This document shows, one piece after another, positions 56,960 through 64,000 of a stretch of DNA of 64,000 nucleotides; the stretch's first letter is position 1, and the number at the start of each line of letters is the position of its first letter. The stretch spans positions 124,001-188,000 of the forward strand of contig CP065955.1 of assembly GCA_016126655.1 (NCBI GenBank), written 5' to 3'. A program made the translations under genes and the position numbers. This DNA comes from Aerococcaceae bacterium zg-1292 (GTDB lineage: Bacteria; Bacillota; Bacilli; Lactobacillales; Aerococcaceae). Below the pieces are notes generated by a model that did not search any database, was not told the origin of the DNA, and was given only the letters and a program-made list of their open reading frames with translations.

Positions 56960-58354
56960 ATGGACCCCTCGGGGAATTCGTTATTTAATCAACTATTGAT
57001 TATTATTGTGTTAACTGCTGTCAATGCTTTTTTTGCCGCTAGTGAAATGGCTTTTGTATCAGTCAATCGCAAACGTATTGCGTCATTAGCTGAAGAAGGT
57101 AATAAAAAAGCGGTCAAAGTTTTACGTCTATTGGATAATTCGGAGGATTTTTTAGCGACAATTCAAGTTGCGATTACATTAGCAGGATTCTTATCATCAG
57201 CTCAAGCGGCGACAAGTTTTGCGCGCTACTTTAAAAATTGGCTACCGGCATTTCTGGGTGCGGAGTCAGTAGCGATTTTTATCGTGACGATGATTTTATC
57301 TTATATTACACTCGTATTCGGTGAGTTGTTTCCAAAACAAATTGCACTCCAAATGCCTGAAAAAATTACCCTTTGGACAGCAGGAACCATCCAAACGATA
57401 CAAGTGGTATTTAAACCGTTCGTATCCTTATTATCTGCTTCAACTGGCTTGTTACGTAAAGTGACGCCAATTGATTTTTCGGAGCGAGAAGAGAAATTTA
57501 CGCGTGAAGAGATGAAAGCCATCTTGGCAGAAAGTAGTTTAGAAGGAACGATTGATGAAGCTGAGTTAACCATGTTAGAGGGTGTTTTATCACTTGATTC
57601 GAAATTGGCTCGTGAGGTAATGGTGCCGCGAACCGATACGGAAATGGTTGATATTGAAGATGATTATCAAGACATTTTAGACGAGCTATTAAATAGCCCT
57701 TTTTCACGTATTCCTTTGTATGAAGCGGAAAAAGATAATGTCATTGGTGTTATCCACATGAAAAATGTGATTAAGGCAGCGAGTGAACATGGATTCGATA
57801 ATATTGATTTTAGAGCAATTGCCACGGAACCATTGTTTGTGCCATCAACAATTTATATTGATGATTTATTGGTTGAGTTTAAACGCGAGCAAACCCATTT
57901 AGCTATTTTACGTGATGAATATGGTGGAGTTGAAGGGATAGTTACCTTAGAAGACTTACTTGAGGAAATCGTCGGTGATATTGAAGATGAGTCAGACATC
58001 GCAAGTTCAGGTGACATTCGTAAAATTGATGAAGAAAATTACTATATTAATGGTGGTTTGTCAGTTGAAAAATTCAATAATTACTTTGAAGAATCTTTAA
58101 GTGATGAAGAAGTCGATACGATTGCGGGTGCGATTATTTATGAAATTGGTTATGTGCCAGACGATAATGAGCGAGTCACCGTTCGTGCCAATGATTATGT
58201 GATGACAACAAGTCACGTCGAAAACGGCCGTATTCGTGGCGTCCACGTCCAAGTCGATAAGGACCACACCATTGAAACTGCCTTTAATTTATACGATGAG
58301 GATACCAAAGCCTATGTCCCAATGAAAGAAGTCCTAGAAGAACTAGCAGAGTGA
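56960..58354 (+). CDS. CNNM/CBS/CorC-HlyC family membrane protein
   Basis: This 464-residue protein has a CNNM (DUF21) membrane domain with about four TM helices (residues 8-190, including FFAASEMAFVSVNRKRIASLAEEG), a CBS pair (about 215-345, with VPRTDTEMVDI and FKREQTHLAILRDEYGGVEGIVTLEDLLEEIVGDIEDE) and a C-terminal CorC/HlyC domain (about 365-445). The family includes magnesium/cobalt efflux proteins and so-called hemolysins; ion transport is the likelier role. ATG 56960 follows AAAGGAG; an upstream in-frame start lies in the repeat. Confidence 0.93.
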   Translation: MDPSGNSLFNQLLIIIVLTAVNAFFAASEMAFVSVNRKRIASLAEEGNKKAVKVLRLLDNSEDFLATIQVAITLAGFLSSAQAATSFARYFKNWLPAFLGAESVAIFIVTMILSYITLVFGELFPKQIALQMPEKITLWTAGTIQTIQVVFKPFVSLLSASTGLLRKVTPIDFSEREEKFTREEMKAILAESSLEGTIDEAELTMLEGVLSLDSKLAREVMVPRTDTEMVDIEDDYQDILDELLNSPFSRIPLYEAEKDNVIGVIHMKNVIKAASEHGFDNIDFRAIATEPLFVPSTIYIDDLLVEFKREQTHLAILRDEYGGVEGIVTLEDLLEEIVGDIEDESDIASSGDIRKIDEENYYINGGLSVEKFNNYFEESLSDEEVDTIAGAIIYEIGYVPDDNERVTVRANDYVMTTSHVENGRIRGVHVQVDKDHTIETAFNLYDEDTKAYVPMKEVLEELAE

Positions 58355-58360
58355 TAAAAA

Positions 58361-58462
58361 GTGCGACAATGAGCGATTTGATAGGATGCACTGGACTTTG
58401 AGATTTTGCATCGAAATCACGTCTGAAGTGGAGTCGTTTTAGATTTATAGAGCGACAATATA
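58361..58462 (+). repeat. Decayed 120-bp repeat, class 2
   Basis: GTGCGACAATGAGCGATTTGA ... CACTGG ... CTGAAGTGGAGTCGTTTTAG ... AGAGCGACAATA follows the plan of class-2 copies, with the apical part rearranged. Confidence 0.6.
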
Positions 58463-58482
58463 AAAAGCGAATGACACTAAAA

Positions 58483-58517
58483 TAAGAGAGTTGAACTGTT
58501 GACTCTCTTATTTTTTG
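58483..58517 (+). terminator. Terminator after the CNNM gene
   Basis: AAGAGAGT / ACTCTCTT is an 8-bp stem followed by ATTTTTT. Confidence 0.88.
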
Positions 58518-58813
58518 TGTTTTGACATTTTGTAGGTCCTCATAGGTTATCGGCGCAGCAGAAAAAGGAGTGCTCAAAAAATTGCTGATGGCAGTCCATC
58601 CATAAAGCAATCAAACGCGAATACGTTTATGTTTAGGAATTGCGTAATGAGCTGTTGATAGTCTAATAATTTCTCAAAAATCATGCTAAAGTCGCATTGT
58701 CTCTCGTCAACGATAGCCGTAAGATAAAAATAAGTAGTGTAAAACAACACCAAGCAATTTGAACGCAAATACTGCAAATATTCGGTTAAACTGCGTATCT
58801 TCGTTACCCATGC
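58518..58813. other. Gene-free gap
   Basis: No gene is convincing on either strand; open frames here lack ribosome binding sites. No repeat copy is seen. Confidence 0.4.
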
Positions 58814-58842
58814 TAGCCAAACGCGGGAATAATCGCTATAAT
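58814..58842 (+). promoter_or_regulatory. Promoter of the sugar transferase gene
   Basis: TAGCCA (58814-58819), a 17-nt spacer and TATAAT (58837-58842). A leader of about 100 nt follows, with an imperfect hairpin ACTTCAGT / ACTGAAGT (about 58873-58898). Confidence 0.6.
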
Positions 58843-58947
58843 ATGAATATTATAACGTAAGAATGTTTTAGTACTTCAGTCAGTGGTGTCACTGAAGTTT
58901 GGTAAAGTATCAAAAATGAAAGATTAATGTTAAGAGAGGAAATGAAT

Positions 58948-60339
58948 GTGAATAATCGATATGAGTGGAATACACTACTGAAACTCGGTGCCGTTACATT
59001 TGGGTCAATTGTGGCTTTAGTGAGCGTGTATCTATCATTTGTAGTGAAATTTTCGGGTGTGATTCCCGATAAAAACATTGTTGCATTGCATCAAAGTTGG
59101 TTATGGATTATTTTAGGTTTTATAGTGATAAATTTATTGTTTGGAACCTATATTTTTTACAATAAATCCAAGACAGATTTATTATACTTTACATTACTGA
59201 GTCAAATTGTATTATCAGTATATATCATGGCATTAACTCATGCTGCGAATTGGGATATGTTTGCCCGCTCGGTAGTGTTGTGGAATGTGCTGATAGGGAC
59301 AATATTAATGTTCTGCTATAATATGAGTGTTTATTGGCTATATCATCGTTTGAGGGGTCAAAAGAAAATACTGGTCGTCGGACAGCCGGAGCGTGTGCTG
59401 GAAGCGGTACGTAATTTTGACTGTATGGGCAATAAACGTCATAGAGTTACTCATGTGATTTTGAGTAATTACTATCGTAATGTGCAAAAATGGGCGGAAG
59501 CAGTCGATATTGTTTATTTAACTGGGTATATTGAAGAAAATGAACGCCTGAAAATCTATGAGTTCTTAATGAAGAAAAATACGAAGCTGTTTATCAGTAC
59601 TGAGTTTGAAAACTTAATGATGGTTAACCCCAATATTATGAGCTTTGAAGATGAAAGTATTATCGAAGTGTCACCCTTTAAGATTTCAGCTGAGGATGCA
59701 TTAATTAAGCGTCTTGTCGATATTATTGTAGCGTTGGTGTTAATTATCATTACGGCGCCGATTATGCTTGTGACGATGATTGCTATAAAATTAGATTCAC
59801 CCGGACCGGTCTTTTACAAGCAAGAACGGGTAACGTTAGGGCATCGCCCATTTAATATATTAAAATTCCGATCAATGGGAGCGACAGCGGAAAAAGATAC
59901 TGGACCTGTATTAGCTGCAGCGGTTGACAATCGGGTGACTCGTGTCGGTAAAGTCATTCGTAGTTTGCGGATAGATGAATTACCCCAATTATTCAATGTC
60001 TTAGTGGGGGATATGTCATTGGTAGGACCAAGGCCAGAGCGACCATTTTTCGTCAGTCAATTTCAAGAGCAAAACCCGTATTATGCGTTACGACATCACG
60101 TGCGCGCCGGTATTACAGGATATGCGCAAGTTTACGGCAAGTACAGTACGGATTTTAATAACAAGCTCAACTTTGATTTGTTATATATAAAAAATTACTC
60201 GTTGGCATTTGACTTTAAATTACTATTTCAAACAGTAAAAATATTATTTGATAAAGTCAGTTCGCGTGGTTTGGACGAAACTACGATTAAAACGGCTAAA
60301 TGGCAGGATTATCGAGATAAAATGATTATTATCGAGTAA
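58948..60339 (+). CDS. Polyprenyl glycosylphosphotransferase (sugar transferase)
   Basis: This 463-residue membrane protein has about four N-terminal TM helices and a central soluble domain. A fifth hydrophobic segment (about residues 265-285) precedes the bacterial sugar transferase domain (IKLDSPGPVFYKQERVTLGHRPFNILKFRSM ... LRIDELPQLFNVLVGDMSLVGPRPERP). It would transfer a sugar-phosphate to undecaprenyl phosphate, the first step of capsule/exopolysaccharide or glycoprotein synthesis. No other polysaccharide genes adjoin it. GTG 58948 was chosen since GAGAGGA lies 8 nt upstream. Confidence 0.92.
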   Translation: MNNRYEWNTLLKLGAVTFGSIVALVSVYLSFVVKFSGVIPDKNIVALHQSWLWIILGFIVINLLFGTYIFYNKSKTDLLYFTLLSQIVLSVYIMALTHAANWDMFARSVVLWNVLIGTILMFCYNMSVYWLYHRLRGQKKILVVGQPERVLEAVRNFDCMGNKRHRVTHVILSNYYRNVQKWAEAVDIVYLTGYIEENERLKIYEFLMKKNTKLFISTEFENLMMVNPNIMSFEDESIIEVSPFKISAEDALIKRLVDIIVALVLIIITAPIMLVTMIAIKLDSPGPVFYKQERVTLGHRPFNILKFRSMGATAEKDTGPVLAAAVDNRVTRVGKVIRSLRIDELPQLFNVLVGDMSLVGPRPERPFFVSQFQEQNPYYALRHHVRAGITGYAQVYGKYSTDFNNKLNFDLLYIKNYSLAFDFKLLFQTVKILFDKVSSRGLDETTIKTAKWQDYRDKMIIIE

Positions 60340-60421
60340 TAATTGGCAATATAAACACGAATGTTTACTCAATTTAATCATATAAGCGTGAGGCTTCTGA
60401 CACAGCGTTTTGCTAAAAATG

Positions 60422-60430
60422 TGATATAAT
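60422..60430 (+). promoter_or_regulatory. Extended -10 promoter
   Basis: TGATATAAT with a preceding TG lies 39 nt before the secreted-protein start. No good -35 is seen. The same string occurs before cdaA. Confidence 0.6.
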
Positions 60431-60468
60431 GGAAGTGTAATCAAAAATTACAGGAGGAGTTGTACAAA

Positions 60469-61560
60469 ATGAAAAATTGGAAGAAAAAATTAGTCGCCTT
60501 AACTGCAACAACATTATTGGTGGGTGGACCTGCATTAAGTACGGTTTCGGCACAAGAAACGTATGATAAAGCATTCTTCACTGAACTGATTAAAGCTAAC
60601 CAAAGCTACTCTGCGTTAAAATTTGACGGAACTGTTAAAGTTTCAGCAATGTCTGATGGACAATCAGCAGATTTTGGTGTGATTAAATACGAGGGACGTT
60701 TTAATGCGGACCCATTAACAGCAGCATTCAATGGTACTGTTACCTCATTATTCTTGCAAGGGAAAAAATTAGAATTTAGTGGATTCTTAAAAGATAACAT
60801 TGCGTATGTAAATGCACCAGACCCAACATCGGAATCAGCAGAAACAAAATGGCATGCTGTGGATATTGCAACTCAAATTGAAGAAGTGAAAAAACAATAT
60901 GAAATGCAAATGAAGCAATACAATGAACTCAGTGGACAAACTGCGGAGTTAAATGCGAAATATACTGATGTCACTGAAACAGATACTGAATACATCGTTA
61001 CCTTGAAAAAAGATATCAATGCGGACGAATTTTGGGAAGATTTATCTAAAATTGTTGATTTCAAAAAACTTGCTGCAGATGCAGTTAAACAAGTAGAAAT
61101 GCAAACAGGCGAAAAAATTGATGATAAACAACGTGAACAAATTGAAAGTTTATACAGCAAAGAAAACATAGCGAAATTCTTATCATGGAATCCTGTTGCC
61201 GAATCGCATTATGATAAAAAAACCAAAGTATTAACTGCAATGCATTTAAAACTCAAAGTAAATACAAAAGATGTTATCCCACAAACGGATAATAAAGAAA
61301 ATGCTATGGAAATTCCGGAAACAATTGAAGTGACTGTCGATATGAAATTCTCTGAACATGGTGTTAAACAAACCATTGATGTACCAGAAGAAGCATTAGC
61401 AGCTGAAGTTGAAAAACCACAAATGGAAACTACTACAGAATCAGAATCAGATACTGATAGTGAAACAGAAACTGAGTCTGAAATGGAAGAAGAAACAGAA
61501 ACCATGACCGAATCAGAATCTGAAACAGCAGAAGAAGAAACAACAGAAGCCGCAGAATAA
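60469..61560 (+). CDS. Secreted protein with acidic low-complexity tail
   Basis: This 363-residue protein has a Sec signal peptide (MKNWKKKLVALTATTLLVGGPALSTVSAQE, cleavage after SA at about residue 27). A domain of about 270 residues resembles LolA-fold/DUF6612-like lipoproteins in pattern (repeated beta stretches such as FDGTVKVSAMSDG and MHLKLKVNTKDV), though it has no lipobox. The last about 55 residues are T/E/S/D repeats (ESESDTDSETETESEMEEE). AGGAGGAG precedes the ATG. Function unknown; the DUF assignment is tentative. Confidence 0.75.
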   Translation: MKNWKKKLVALTATTLLVGGPALSTVSAQETYDKAFFTELIKANQSYSALKFDGTVKVSAMSDGQSADFGVIKYEGRFNADPLTAAFNGTVTSLFLQGKKLEFSGFLKDNIAYVNAPDPTSESAETKWHAVDIATQIEEVKKQYEMQMKQYNELSGQTAELNAKYTDVTETDTEYIVTLKKDINADEFWEDLSKIVDFKKLAADAVKQVEMQTGEKIDDKQREQIESLYSKENIAKFLSWNPVAESHYDKKTKVLTAMHLKLKVNTKDVIPQTDNKENAMEIPETIEVTVDMKFSEHGVKQTIDVPEEALAAEVEKPQMETTTESESDTDSETETESEMEEETETMTESESETAEEETTEAAE

Positions 61561-61575
61561 TTTATTAAAACCCGA

Positions 61576-61610
61576 AAACACATTTAGTTTGACTAAGTGT
61601 GTTTTTTTAT
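61576..61610 (+). terminator. Terminator after the secreted-protein gene
   Basis: AACACATTTAG / CTAAGTGTGTT with a TTTGA loop is followed by TTTTTT. Confidence 0.88.
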
Positions 61611-61697
61611 CTGGAAAACAAGAGCCTTTCCTTGACTTTGGATATTATAATACGTATCATTGTATTTTGTAAAAGTAACGATTACCATCATTTGGAA

Positions 61698-61816
61698 TAA
61701 CATAGTGCGACAACGAGCGATTTGAAATGAACCACTGGAGAAAGCCAACGGCGTGCGAGAAGCGCACAGAGGCGGCTTTTGAAGTGGAGTCATTTCAGCG
61801 AGTTGGAGCTGGAATA
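61698..61816 (+). repeat. 120-bp structured repeat, class 2 / hairpin A
   Basis: Outer arms CAAC / GTTG (a third class-2 variant), inner arms TGAAATGA / TCATTTCA, apical hairpin GTGCG / CGCAC. It ends GGAGCTGGAATAA at the AAGGAG of the ATPase gene. The left flank also reads TGGAATA, suggesting an earlier tandem copy. Confidence 0.93.
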
Positions 61817-61830
61817 AGGAGCAAAACAGC

Positions 61831-62526
61831 ATGCGATTATTAACAGTGAAGGATTTATCCTTCTACTATGACCGTGAAAAAGTATTAAATAATGTTAATT
61901 TTCATGTGGATGCCGGAGAGTTTGTCATTTTAACAGGTGAAAACGGCGCGGCCAAATCAACCTTAATAAAAAACATTTTAGGTTTACTAAAACCAGCAAC
62001 TGGTACCATTGAAATGGCGCAAACCAATGCTGCAGGCAAAAAATTATCCGTTGGCTATGTGCCGCAAAATGTAACAGCCTTTAATGCCGGATTTCCATCG
62101 ACTGTTAAAACATTAGTTGAGTCTGGGCGATATAGTAAAAATCGTTGGTTTAAAGCACTGGATGAGCATGATAAGGAGCATGTTAATCGGGCTTTAAGTG
62201 CAGTTGGCATGGCGCATTTAATGCATAAAAAAATTGGAGAATTATCCGGGGGACAAAAACAACGGATTAATCTTGCCCGTGTCTTTGCGACGGACCCGGA
62301 CTTTTTTGTATTAGATGAACCGACGACAGGGATGGATGTAGAATCTAGACGTTCATTTTACGATTTATTAAAACATAGCTGTGAATATCATGGGAAAGCG
62401 ATTTTGATGGTGACACATGCCGATACAGAGATAGAGGGTTATTATCATCGTGAAATTCGTTTGGTCAGAGAGGAGGGTTCGCCGTGGAGATGTTTCAGTA
62501 TGACTTCATCCAAAGGGCATTCTTAG
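61831..62526 (+). CDS. adcC: Zinc/manganese-type ABC transporter ATPase (AdcC-like)
   Basis: This 231-residue ATPase has Walker A GENGAAKST (about residues 35-43), the AAK form typical of streptococcal AdcC, not a defect. The signature is LSGGQKQRINLARV and Walker B FFVLDEPTTGMD. It ends in the start of the permease gene (43-nt overlap). AAGGAG precedes the ATG and a repeat fills its leader. The binding protein (adcA) and regulator (adcR) are not adjacent. Confidence 0.87.
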   Translation: MRLLTVKDLSFYYDREKVLNNVNFHVDAGEFVILTGENGAAKSTLIKNILGLLKPATGTIEMAQTNAAGKKLSVGYVPQNVTAFNAGFPSTVKTLVESGRYSKNRWFKALDEHDKEHVNRALSAVGMAHLMHKKIGELSGGQKQRINLARVFATDPDFFVLDEPTTGMDVESRRSFYDLLKHSCEYHGKAILMVTHADTEIEGYYHREIRLVREEGSPWRCFSMTSSKGHS

Positions 62527-63299
62527 CCGGTGGCGCTATTTCTATCATCACACCGATTTTAGGACTCTTATTAATATTACGACGTCAATCGCTCTTGGCG
62601 GATACATTAGCGCATATTTCTTTAGCGGGTGTTGCGTTGGGGATGATGTTAAAAGTCAGTCCAACCTATACGACTTTGTTTGTGGTGGTTCTTTCGTCAA
62701 TAATTATCGAATATTTGCGGATGGTGTACCGAGATTTTTCAGAAATTTCAGTTGCTTTAATGACAGCGACTGGAATGGCGGTAGCTTTAGTTTTAGTGAG
62801 TTTGAATACCAATGCCGTGAATTTTCGTATTGAGCAATATTTATTCGGCTCGATTATTTTAATCACGAATCAAGAAGTTCGACTGTTAATAATATTAGCC
62901 GTATTAATGTTGGGGTTATACATTGTATTTAGACGTCCGTTATATGTATTAACTTTCGATGAAGCCACGGCGAAAACGGCTGGCTTGCCGGTTAAGTTGA
63001 TGTCAATCATATTTTCAGTAGTGACCGGTGTCGCAATTAGTATTATGATGCCGATTGTTGGTAGCTTATTGGTATCAGCCTTAATCGTTATCCCGTCAGC
63101 GACTGCGATTAAAATATCCAATAGTTTCACCAAAACGATTATTATTGGTATACTCATAAATTTAGTGGGTATTTTTTTAGGATTGACGATGTCATATCGT
63201 TTTGATACGCCACCAGGTGCATCGATTACGTTATGTTTTGTGGTGATATTTGTGATAGTATCTGGTATCACACGTTTAAAAACGATAATCCGAAAATAA
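62484..63299 (+). CDS. adcB: Zinc/manganese-type ABC transporter permease (AdcB-like)
   Basis: This 271-residue protein of the ABC-3 family has seven or eight TM helices, with the pattern LLILRRQSLLADTLAHISLAGVALG (about residues 27-51) and PIVGSLLVSALIVIPSATA. GTG 62484 follows GAGGAGGG inside the ATPase gene. The pair makes the membrane part of a metal importer; zinc is likely because of similarity to AdcCB, but the metal cannot be proven from sequence. Confidence 0.9.
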   Translation: MEMFQYDFIQRAFLAGGAISIITPILGLLLILRRQSLLADTLAHISLAGVALGMMLKVSPTYTTLFVVVLSSIIIEYLRMVYRDFSEISVALMTATGMAVALVLVSLNTNAVNFRIEQYLFGSIILITNQEVRLLIILAVLMLGLYIVFRRPLYVLTFDEATAKTAGLPVKLMSIIFSVVTGVAISIMMPIVGSLLVSALIVIPSATAIKISNSFTKTIIIGILINLVGIFLGLTMSYRFDTPPGASITLCFVVIFVIVSGITRLKTIIRK

Positions 63300-63307
63300 G
63301 TAAAAAT

Positions 63308-63353
63308 GGCTCTAATAGTTGGTTATGATTGACCCTATTAGGGCTGTTTTTTT
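63308..63353 (+). terminator. Terminator after adcB
   Basis: GGCTCTAATAG / CTATTAGGGCT pair around a 16-nt loop and are followed by seven T. Confidence 0.85.
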
Positions 63354-63454
63354 GAGATGATTCATGTGAAATGTAAGCGTCCAAAACTCAGGTATCTATT
63401 CACCGACTAAATAACCTCTTATACTAGCGGTATCACTAATTAGGAGGAAACTCA

Positions 63455-63652
63455 ATGACAAAACAAACAATTGTTCCAATCAAACATAATCCGCACCCTA
63501 TTCAACATAACAAGTATGATAATCGGAAAAATAAACCACAACTAAAGATTCGTATCCAACAGATAGAAATAACTTTTTACGATTCATTAAATTTTGAGGT
63601 TATGAGTCAACTATTAGACAAGGTACTTACTTATGGCATTGAATCTCACTGA
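63455..63652 (+). CDS. tnpA: IS66 accessory protein, small first frame
   Basis: This 65-residue basic protein lies at the position of IS66 tnpA. It starts MTKQTIVPIKHNPHPIQHNKY with AGGAGG upstream and overlaps tnpB by 20 nt. It is shorter than common IS66 TnpA proteins and lacks a clear helix-turn-helix, so the assignment rests on context. Confidence 0.6.
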   Translation: MTKQTIVPIKHNPHPIQHNKYDNRKNKPQLKIRIQQIEITFYDSLNFEVMSQLLDKVLTYGIESH

Positions 63653-63983
63653 TTTAGGACAAGTCTATCTGGTATGCGGAAAAACAGATATGCGTCAAGG
63701 GATTGATTCACTTGCCATCATCGTGAAAGAACAGTTAGCGTTAGACCCCTTTTCAGGTTCCGTCTTCTTGTTCTGCGGAACCAAAAAAGATCGTTTTAAA
63801 GCTCTTTATTGGGATGGACAAGGATTCTGGTTATTATATAAACGTTTCGGTAATGGTCGGCTTCAATGGCCGAATACCGTTGACCAAGTGGAACAACTTT
63901 CAAATCAACAAATTGAATGGCTCATGAATGGTTTTTCCATTTATCCTAAAATTAATACAGCTACCCAGCGAGATTTTTATTGA
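63633..63983 (+). CDS. tnpB: IS66-family TnpB protein
   Basis: This 116-residue protein has the IS66 Orf2/TnpB signature: VYLVCGKTDMRQGIDSLAIIVKEQLALDPFSGSVFLFCGTKKDRFKALYWDGQGFWLLYKRFGNGRLQWP. Its role in transposition is required but biochemically unclear. It overlaps the preceding frame. The window ends 17 nt after its stop. Confidence 0.93.
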   Translation: MALNLTDLGQVYLVCGKTDMRQGIDSLAIIVKEQLALDPFSGSVFLFCGTKKDRFKALYWDGQGFWLLYKRFGNGRLQWPNTVDQVEQLSNQQIEWLMNGFSIYPKINTATQRDFY

Positions 63984-64000
63984 ATTCCGCTGGGTGCTTG

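Larger units (their letters stand above)
63373..64000 (+). mobile_element. IS66-family insertion sequence, left part
   Basis: GTAAGCG at 63373-63379 matches the terminal inverted-repeat start of IS66-family elements. It is followed by a short accessory gene and a tnpB gene in the family order. The transposase (tnpC) and right end lie beyond the window. The repeat element family described here does not share these ends. Confidence 0.85.

Noticed and set aside
58284-58777. Two minus-strand frames upstream of the sugar transferase
   Set aside because: They lack ribosome binding sites, cross a terminator and show no protein-like composition.
34152-61816. Target-site duplications of the 120-bp repeat
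   Set aside because: I compared flanks of several copies and found no consistent direct repeat; a TGGAATA match at 61698 is better explained by a lost tandem copy.
61831-62526. Defective Walker A (GENGAAKST) in the AdcC-like ATPase
   Set aside because: The AAK form is the normal one in AdcC-type ATPases as I recall them, and all other motifs are intact.

Overview
The window is chromosomal DNA of a low-GC Gram-positive bacterium (Firmicutes). Strong GGAGG-type ribosome binding sites, ATG/GTG/TTG starts, the canonical str and S10-spc-alpha ribosomal clusters, a Pro T-box, a TPP riboswitch, ECF transporter genes and the cdaA-cdaR-glmM operon all point to the order Lactobacillales. A genus in or near the Aerococcaceae/Carnobacteriaceae is my inference; nothing in the sequence proves it.

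Layout. 1-2007: two ABC-2 type permeases, the first cut by the window edge. 2607-7050: rpsL-rpsG-fusA and tuf. 7347-8609: a membrane channel-like protein. 9021-22817: an uninterrupted S10-spc-alpha run (rpsJ to rplQ) with secY, adk, infA and rpoA, including two genes under 60 codons (rpmD, rpmJ). 23138-24898: a NisT-like ABC exporter on the minus strand, sitting between rplQ and ecfA1-ecfA2-ecfT-truA. 28696-33524: xpt, an aldo/keto reductase, galT and a secreted metallophosphoesterase. 33890-37213: a TPP-riboswitch thiamine-precursor ABC operon. 37732-40604: a secreted protein whose start codon is followed by a frame-breaking A8 tract, and a divergent XRE/TPR regulator. 40703-45551 (minus): a DUF2130 protein, bioY, birA and an M24 peptidase. 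45972-51069: a VTT-family membrane protein, yidD, cdaA, cdaR, glmM. 51290-58354: rlmA, two tandem signal peptidases, T-box-controlled proS, a CNNM/CBS protein. 58948-63299: a sugar transferase, a secreted acidic-tailed protein, an AdcCB-type metal transporter. From 63373 to the end: the left part of an IS66-family element.

The standout signal is a family of about 120-bp intergenic repeats. I count about 18 complete or nearly complete copies, plus halves and decayed remnants, nearly all between 34 and 62 kb. Each copy folds on itself, and the pairing segments differ between copies in a compensatory way. For the outer arm I see GGGC/GCCC, GGAC/GTCC, GGGT/ACCC, GGCT/AGCC, CAATGGGA/TCCCATTG, CAAG/CTTG and CAAC/GTTG. 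For the inner arm I see GGCTTGA/TCAAGCC, GACTTGA/TCAAGTC, CCTCGA/TCGAGG and GAAATGA/TCATTTC. Two outer-arm classes and two apical-hairpin classes occur in all four combinations. Intact copies are oriented with the downstream gene, and for six or seven genes they end at the Shine-Dalgarno sequence. One copy is inserted inside another. I do not recognise this family. It is the best candidate here for an undescribed structured, mobile, 5'-UTR-associated element.

The genes themselves are mostly housekeeping: translation, protein export, vitamin uptake (ECF group II, BioY, thiamine precursor), cyclic-di-AMP and peptidoglycan precursor synthesis, and surface or secreted proteins. No rRNA, tRNA or CRISPR array is seen.
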